Below are positions 58,176 through 64,000 of a stretch of DNA of 64,000 bases, in pieces (position 1 is the first letter of the stretch; the number at the start of each line of letters is the position of its first letter). Below the pieces are notes generated by a model. It was given only the letters and a program-made list of their open reading frames with translations, was not told the origin of the DNA and searched no databases. The position numbers and the translations under genes were made by a program. The stretch lies in assembly GCF_023856365.1 (NCBI RefSeq), contig NC_064551.1, forward strand, positions 19,592,349 to 19,656,348. Reading direction: 5' to 3'. This stretch comes from Brienomyrus brachyistius. Taxonomy: Eukaryota; Chordata; Actinopteri; Osteoglossiformes; Mormyridae.

Positions 58176-61100
58176 AAATTAATTTCCTGAGATATGATAT
58201 GACACTTAAACATACCCAGGGAATCTTAAGTTGAAGAAGAAAAAGTTTGCCTCTGCAGGAGTAAAATGAGTCGATGTATCGTTATAATGAAATACTGTTT
58301 AGCAGCTTGGCATGCCGCTGCCGTGCATGATGGGTAAATCCTCTCCATGGCTTGTTAACCCTTACTTTTCAGTTACGTTTGTGTCCGGCTGGCTCGTCAT
58401 CACGTTTTCGGTTAAGGATCTCTGGGCCACTACGTAGCCTCTGGCTTTGGGCCTCCTATGCTGGCAGACTCACCCTGGCACACAGCCTGCAGGTCCAGAG
58501 CTGCCCCCCACTCCCCCATCAAAGGGTTAGCCAAAGGAGGGCCACCATGGAGACTGCAGGCGGCAGGCTGGGGACCGGGGAACGGGAGTCTGGCCGCACA
58601 CCCCCTCCCGCGGTCCGCTCCTGGAGGCATGCGGTCACTCTGCCGTCTGTTCTGCCGAACCCTCACCCCCTCCGGTTCCCCACTGCCGGCATCCTGGGGG
58701 GGCGCCGTGGCTGCCGTCTTGCCATTTTCTCTTCTGCTCTGCTCCTTCACAGTTCCTTCTCCACATAAATAATGCGAAGGCCCATCCACTGGGGGGGGGG
58801 GGGGGGTGCAGGGACCGTCGCCAACAGCTACTCCCCCATGTCACGTGACTGTCTGCGTGATTCACAGACTCACTGGCAGCTTTTTATGGGGGAAAAAAGA
58901 TAACATTTACATATAGAGGAAAACAAGTGAATTAGTATGCAATTTTTGTTTTACTTTAGTTTTTTTACAATTCTAATTAGTCCACTTTTACTCAATAATA
59001 AATCAATTTGTTAAACAACGCAGCTGTTAAATATTCTTGATTAATATTTAATTTTGTTAAAGAGTTCAGCAGCGATCACAAATTTCCAGTGACCACAAGA
59101 TCAGTGGGAACTGTAGCATATGATGGCTATACACAGGGTAATGCCCATATCGTGCATGAATGACGCGCTGAAGTGCACACCATCAAATATACATTTATTC
59201 CCTGCTATGCATTTTTTTTCTCATTGACCTTTTATTAAGCCCATCACCCACCCCTGCTGGGCCCCCCATCCCCTGACTGTAGTTGATAAATATAATGTTT
59301 GACGTTGTTTTCTTTTCAGGACATAAATTTTCTCACCAAAGCCGTGCCTGCGTCTGAGTGCCTGGGTGGGGTACGGACTGACCAAAAGCACCCGCGTCGT
59401 TTTTGCTGAGGGGTGTGATAGATCACCCGTCCGGAGGATGCGCCCTTGTCAAGCAAGTGCACCCAAAAGCGGTGAAGGCTGCCAGGAATTCTGGGTGACG
59501 GGTGGATGACAGTGATGTAGCACGGGTGAGCTCGGCGCTGCCTGAGAGAGGCTGCCCGCCAACAGGTCTTGCTGGAGCCAGGTGGCGCTCTCTGCTTCCC
59601 AGGCTGCGCCCTCTCACGTCGTCTCGGCAACCTTGACGTGCGGCTCCAGATCGACATGCTCAGGGGTCGAATCCTTCATCTGTCCAACATGACTTCCCTA
59701 AAATATTCCGACGTACACAAAACGTTGCTTTGTAATCCCACAAATCCATCTGGCCAACAGAAAAAGCATGAACACCGGCCTGTGACAAAAAAAACCTTTT
59801 AAAGACATTTTAAACTATAAATAAGCAGTCCAAGCTTCTTTAAAATAGAAGCCTCGTATCTTCTGACCCCCCACCCTTAATGTCGTCCCATTGCTGTTGT
59901 GACGGATGTCCCACACCAGCTGGAAATGCCCGAATGTCTCTCCAGAAGGTGGCACTTTGCATTTTATGAACATGGAATCTAAGGTTGGGAATGCCGAGCT
60001 TATCCACGCCCGTGCAGACGGCGGCAGCTATAGTGAGGAGCCCGGGAATATCAGTCACAGGGAGAGGTGTGACACATATAAATGACGGAGCTTGTCCGGA
60101 CTATCAGCAGGTCAGGGCAGTTTATGAACTTGGAGTTACACTGAGTCATAAATCATTAGAAACAAGCTCCAGGAGAGAAAGGGGCCCCCTCTGTTCCCCC
60201 CTGGCCCCTGGCCTCGACCCTCCCACGTTGTTCAATGAGAGACCCCCCATGATGTCTAAGATGAGCACTTTAAAAAATGATGTAAAAAGGTGGTTATGCG
60301 GGGCTTGATGGAAGACGAGGAACCAGCCTTTGCCTTGAGTTGGGGTATGAGGGTGGGTAAGAGGACATAGGTCCAGCCATCTCGGGATGAAGTGAAGCCA
60401 TCTCCAGGCTTCTTTGGCACCCTTAGCCTCGTGCCTCACTCTACAAATGGGACCCCATTTTCTAAATTCCGCCAACTGAATTCCCAGCTCGTTCAGCACG
60501 TTCCACAGGAGTCCCGACCATGGATCCCAAACTGCCCTTAACTGCCATCCTCAGGTTCATGTAGAACTTCTATTTTCCTTCACAGGACTGGTGCCTACTT
60601 AATCCTGACCTCTGGCCTACACCTGGACCTGTCCGTCCTGTTCAAAAGACCAAGATTACAGGTACCGAAGATATTTCACGATGCACTCCCCACCTACAAA
60701 GGCACAGCTTGACTAAAACAAAGCTGATGGTTCCTCGCACTTAATGGGTGCTACCCAACAGAAAAAAAACGACATCCCATAAATACTCTGGAGATTATTT
60801 CCTTTGTCAAACTGCAGGACCTGCCCATTCCACATTAAACCTTCGGATAGAATAGTTGTCCTACCCAGGACAAAGAAGAAAACCTTGAGAAATTAATGTA
60901 AGGTTTATTATCCAATGATCATATGTCAGTGAGGAACATGACCCTATATAAAAATATATCCACCATACCTGACAGCTTTACTTCTCTTCTCGTTTTGTGA
61001 GGTTTTCTTGTCCTTCATAGCCACCATTTTGGATCCGTTGAGACAACACCCAGCTACAGCTTCCCCTGACAGTTCACTGGAAGTCGTCACATTCCTCCAT

Positions 61101-62160
61101 CCTCCCCTCTGTGGAATCCATCCTGGGTCACCTAAAGAACTTCTCTTCCTGTTCCTTTTTCCACCTCATTGCCCAGGTCCAAGAGAGCCGATACTGACAT
61201 GATTAGCCCATTATTCACCCGCCAGCCTTATCCTGTATGCTAATACAGGAAGAACAAGCCAACCACCAGGTTTGTGCCACGTTGGTTATCCGGTGTCTTG
61301 CTTATTTTATGCCTTGCAGGTACAACAAAATTAAGAACTGGCACCCCAGGTATGGTGACACACTCATCAACCCTTTCCTACATGTTCGCTTCAAATTCCT
61401 ACAAAATTCCCTACAGGTTTTTAGGAATCCTACACCTTGTTTGTGTTTGAGGATATATGGTTTTTCTCTTCATTGAGTGGATCCTGCCATCTGTCTCTCA
61501 CCTATTTTCTTAGAATAATAGTTGCCAGTAGTATCTGTTAGGATAGAAACAGACAAAGTATAAATGAATAAAGAGATACAAAAATGGCATAATTCATGAC
61601 TTGCTGGAGCGCTGAAGTCGTACCAGAAGACACCTTGTTTTTTGAGCGTCTGAAAGAAGAAGCTAAACAAAACAATGAGAAGACAGAGTAAAAAGGAGGC
61701 AGTGGGAATCACATTAAGAGCTGCCCGGGATTTGCCTGATTGTATGATCCTCGCTGGCAAAACGTCAAGTTGATGAAGTGATCATTTTTTAAAAAATGGG
61801 TGCAACACAAGCACACTCACAGTTGTTTTTGATAACAAGATTCTCATTGAATCTTAACCTTTCAGCACCTACTCCAGAGAGTGTTTGTGTTGTGTTCCAG
61901 TAGAGTGTCTTTGGTGCATGTCTATGGGGGACGCAGGTTACTCACATCACCCCCTACAGGCTCACTTCGGCACTGTCACCAAGTGTGATCGGGTGCACAT
62001 AAATTGAGACACACTTTTCAGCTCAAACGTCATCTCCTTGTATATAATTGTTTACACAAGCCACTGCGAAGTAATATTCCAGGTTATTCCATCACATCTG
62101 ATTCATCTTGACTAACCCAATGCATATAGCTAATTTAATGTGATGTGAGTTCATATTTTG
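58176..62160. other. Intergenic, no gene
   Basis: 58360-58780 and 59340-59660 are GC-richer unique segments that open ORFs of 100-140 codons on both strands without family resemblance. A G tract lies at 58791-58806. The rest is AT-rich. Confidence 0.35.
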
Positions 62161-62199
62161 CTTCTGCTAAACAGTTGATCTGTTCTGCTGCAGCAAAAT

Positions 62200-62340
62200 T
62201 CCTTTTATGAGAAGGTAGGGTCAGCCAGTCCCTGGAGAAACTGGGGTTGAGGGCCGTGTTCAAGGGCTGGCCCAACTGTGACCTTCAGATCTCAAGAACA
62301 CAGCCCTGTCCCTCTAAACCACAGCACAGAGGGTGTAGGT
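62200..62340 (-). repeat. tRNA-derived SINE fragment, minus strand
   Basis: The reverse complement of a SINE body and head: 'gccagtccctggagaaactg', 'ggccgtgttcaagggctggc', 'gaccttcagatctcaagaac' and 'gtccctctaaaccacag'. Confidence 0.55.
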
Positions 62341-62989
62341 TGAGGTATGTATGGTAAAGACTTGTCCCTATCAATTTTCTGAAAGTACCATGTGTGTTTT
62401 TTTTTGGGGGGGGGGGAGTGTGTACAGGGTTGATTTGATCCCTACGAATGTTGAAACCAAACCTACCCTCTTGCACACCACCCATGAAAATGACAATAAA
62501 ATGAGAGCTCACTTTTAGGCAAAGTTCCAAATTAGATTCTCAACAATATCTTACGGGCTGATGGAGGCTGTTATGGAGGAATCTGTGATTTTATCTCCCC
62601 CACCTTCTCTGAAGCTGAAGAAACACCAGCAGATTGATGGGGGTCTGAAATGCACAAAAACCAAGAGCTGGCCTTCTGTTACCCTTTGTGTTTGGGTTAC
62701 ATGCCCCGTTGCTGCCTGGCCTCCATAGCATTTGTGTCATTGGGAGGGGGGGCCACGCAATCTCCTTTATGCCGATGCGCAAAATCACGGATTAACACAG
62801 TTTCTCATGTTGAATTCTGGGAATTTTTCGGTGCCCGGATTCAGGCCTGAGGAAGGGCAGCTGTTGTTTAGGCTATGGATGAAACTTTGGCAGGCTTGAC
62901 AGGGAGAGCAAGGGGGGGTGGGCTTTACATTGCTGCCCTGCTCTGGTGTCACTGATCTGCGAAGCTTTAAGTGAACTGCTCTGGGAGCT

Positions 62990-63200
62990 ATAATCTTCCC
63001 TCTTTACTTTCACTGCTAATCCCCACTAATTGCTCCCCACGCTCAGTCTCTAGCACTTCCAGCCACCGCGTGGACGCCATCGTCCCCCGAGCTGCAGCTA
63101 GAGGGTTCGCCTTGCGCTCACCTGGCATCGAGATGCTGTGACGTCGCATTGGAACGCTGGCTAATGCTAACGTGCTAATTGAAGTTGGGGAATGAGGGTG
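62990..63200. promoter_or_regulatory. Candidate conserved noncoding element
   Basis: Unique sequence with 'ccccgagctgcagctagagg', 'gctgtgacgtcgcattggaa' (CRE-like) and 'gctaatgctaacgtgctaat' (repeated GCTAA). Low-confidence texture call. Confidence 0.2.
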
Positions 63201-63504
63201 TTTGCAGGAGCACAGCCTGTCGCTTCTGTACAGCACTAGGGGGGAGAAAAGTCCGGGTTTAGTGCTGCAATCCGTACGACCCAACGTGGAGTGGAATGGC
63301 AAGGGAAGGACAAGGCACCGATGTTCAATATACGGCAGCCACTCAGTATCATCACACAACATTTGCAAGGCTCGTGCACAAGGCTACTTTAAACAACATG
63401 CACGTCCTTACGTGTCACACTGCTCTCGAGTGACGTCAACCTCCAGAAACCACTTTGACACTTTATTTTTGTTTTCATGTGAACGGTGAATTGCATCGTT
63501 TGCT

Positions 63505-63745
63505 TGAAGTTGGACCAGGGTATGCCTTGGCGCAGATGCCAGTCAATCGCAGGGTACCCATACACACGGTCACACACTATGAGCAATACAGAGATGCCAG
63601 TCAGCTTACCAGCCTGTTTTTGGATTGTGGGTGGAAGCAGAGGTACCTGGGGGAAACTCCCCCCAACCGGAGTAGAGCATTTACGCCCTCCATCATGGAT
63701 GTGTGAGGAATGAGTGTTACCCATTGGGCCACCATGCTCCACCTT
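63505..63745 (-). repeat. Family B repeat, minus strand
   Basis: 'gatgccagtcaatcgcaggg', 'gtttttggattgtgggtgga', 'cctgggggaaactccccc' and 'cattgggccaccatgctcc' are in reverse family order. Confidence 0.7.
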
Positions 63746-63849
63746 ATTGAAGTACGTCTTTTAGTATAGTGTGTTTTTAACAGTGTTCAATGTTTTTACC
63801 CGGGACGTGCTCAGATTGTCCCCCTCCGTGAGTCATGTACGCAGGGATA

Positions 63850-63915
63850 GTCACCACGCTCACCGTGATCCCGTGCTGGATAAGTAGATATAGAAGATGG
63901 ATGGATAGATGTGAG
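63850..63915 (+). repeat. Family B tail fragment
   Basis: 'gtgatcccgtgctggataag' and 'tagaagatggatggatagat'. Confidence 0.6.
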
Positions 63916-64000
63916 ATCGCACTGTGCTGCAGTGTCAGCTGGGCAGTGCACACAGATGATTTCTGATTTACTGTATTAGTTAAAGTAATGAGAGAATTCA

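Overview
The window is vertebrate nuclear DNA, almost certainly from a ray-finned fish. The evidence is a split gene with GT-AG introns, dense tRNA-headed fish SINEs, a LINE fragment, a hAT remnant, abundant microsatellites, and no operons or ribosome binding sites. The only protein-coding gene I can support is the 3' half of rps6kc1 (ribosomal protein S6 kinase delta-1, RPK118) on the + strand. I recognise it from remembered similarity to the human protein; no database search was run.

Layout. 1-2071 is the end of an upstream intron with decayed repeats, including a hAT transposase remnant carrying a BED zinc finger. 2072-19567 holds the last five coding exons: 2072-3529, 3850-3939, 13791-13873, 19068-19163 and 19466-19567. 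Their phases join cleanly into 608 residues plus a stop. They cover the end of the kinase N-lobe, the long acidic insert, and the kinase C-lobe. The catalytic loop reads C-R-D-L-N-P-N-N and the DFG position reads Y-F-C, so this is a predicted pseudokinase, as expected for the family. The 9.85-kb intron holds SINEs, a 1.6-kb LINE fragment and a 40-bp minisatellite. The next intron opens, about a dozen bases after its donor, with a 2.3-kb G-rich minisatellite. Long 'proteins' over that array on the minus strand are artefacts. The 3' UTR probably ends near 20.4 or 22.1 kb.

22-64 kb has no gene I can support. It contains SINE fragments, tandem arrays (27.0, 43.8 and 51.5-52.7 kb), hairpin or palindromic repeats, and several non-repetitive blocks rich in TAATTA-type motifs that look like conserved regulatory elements. 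In vertebrates the gene downstream of RPS6KC1 is PROX1. The likeliest reading is therefore that this desert is part of the prox1 upstream regulatory landscape. That is inference from synteny; no prox1 exon lies in the window.

No CRISPR, operon, phage or other exotic system is present. The most unusual features are the exon-adjacent G-run minisatellite with a GTAAGA in nearly every unit, a second minisatellite that appears to have grown out of a SINE-like repeat, and a GC-rich coding-like block at 17.8-18.2 kb that I could not identify.
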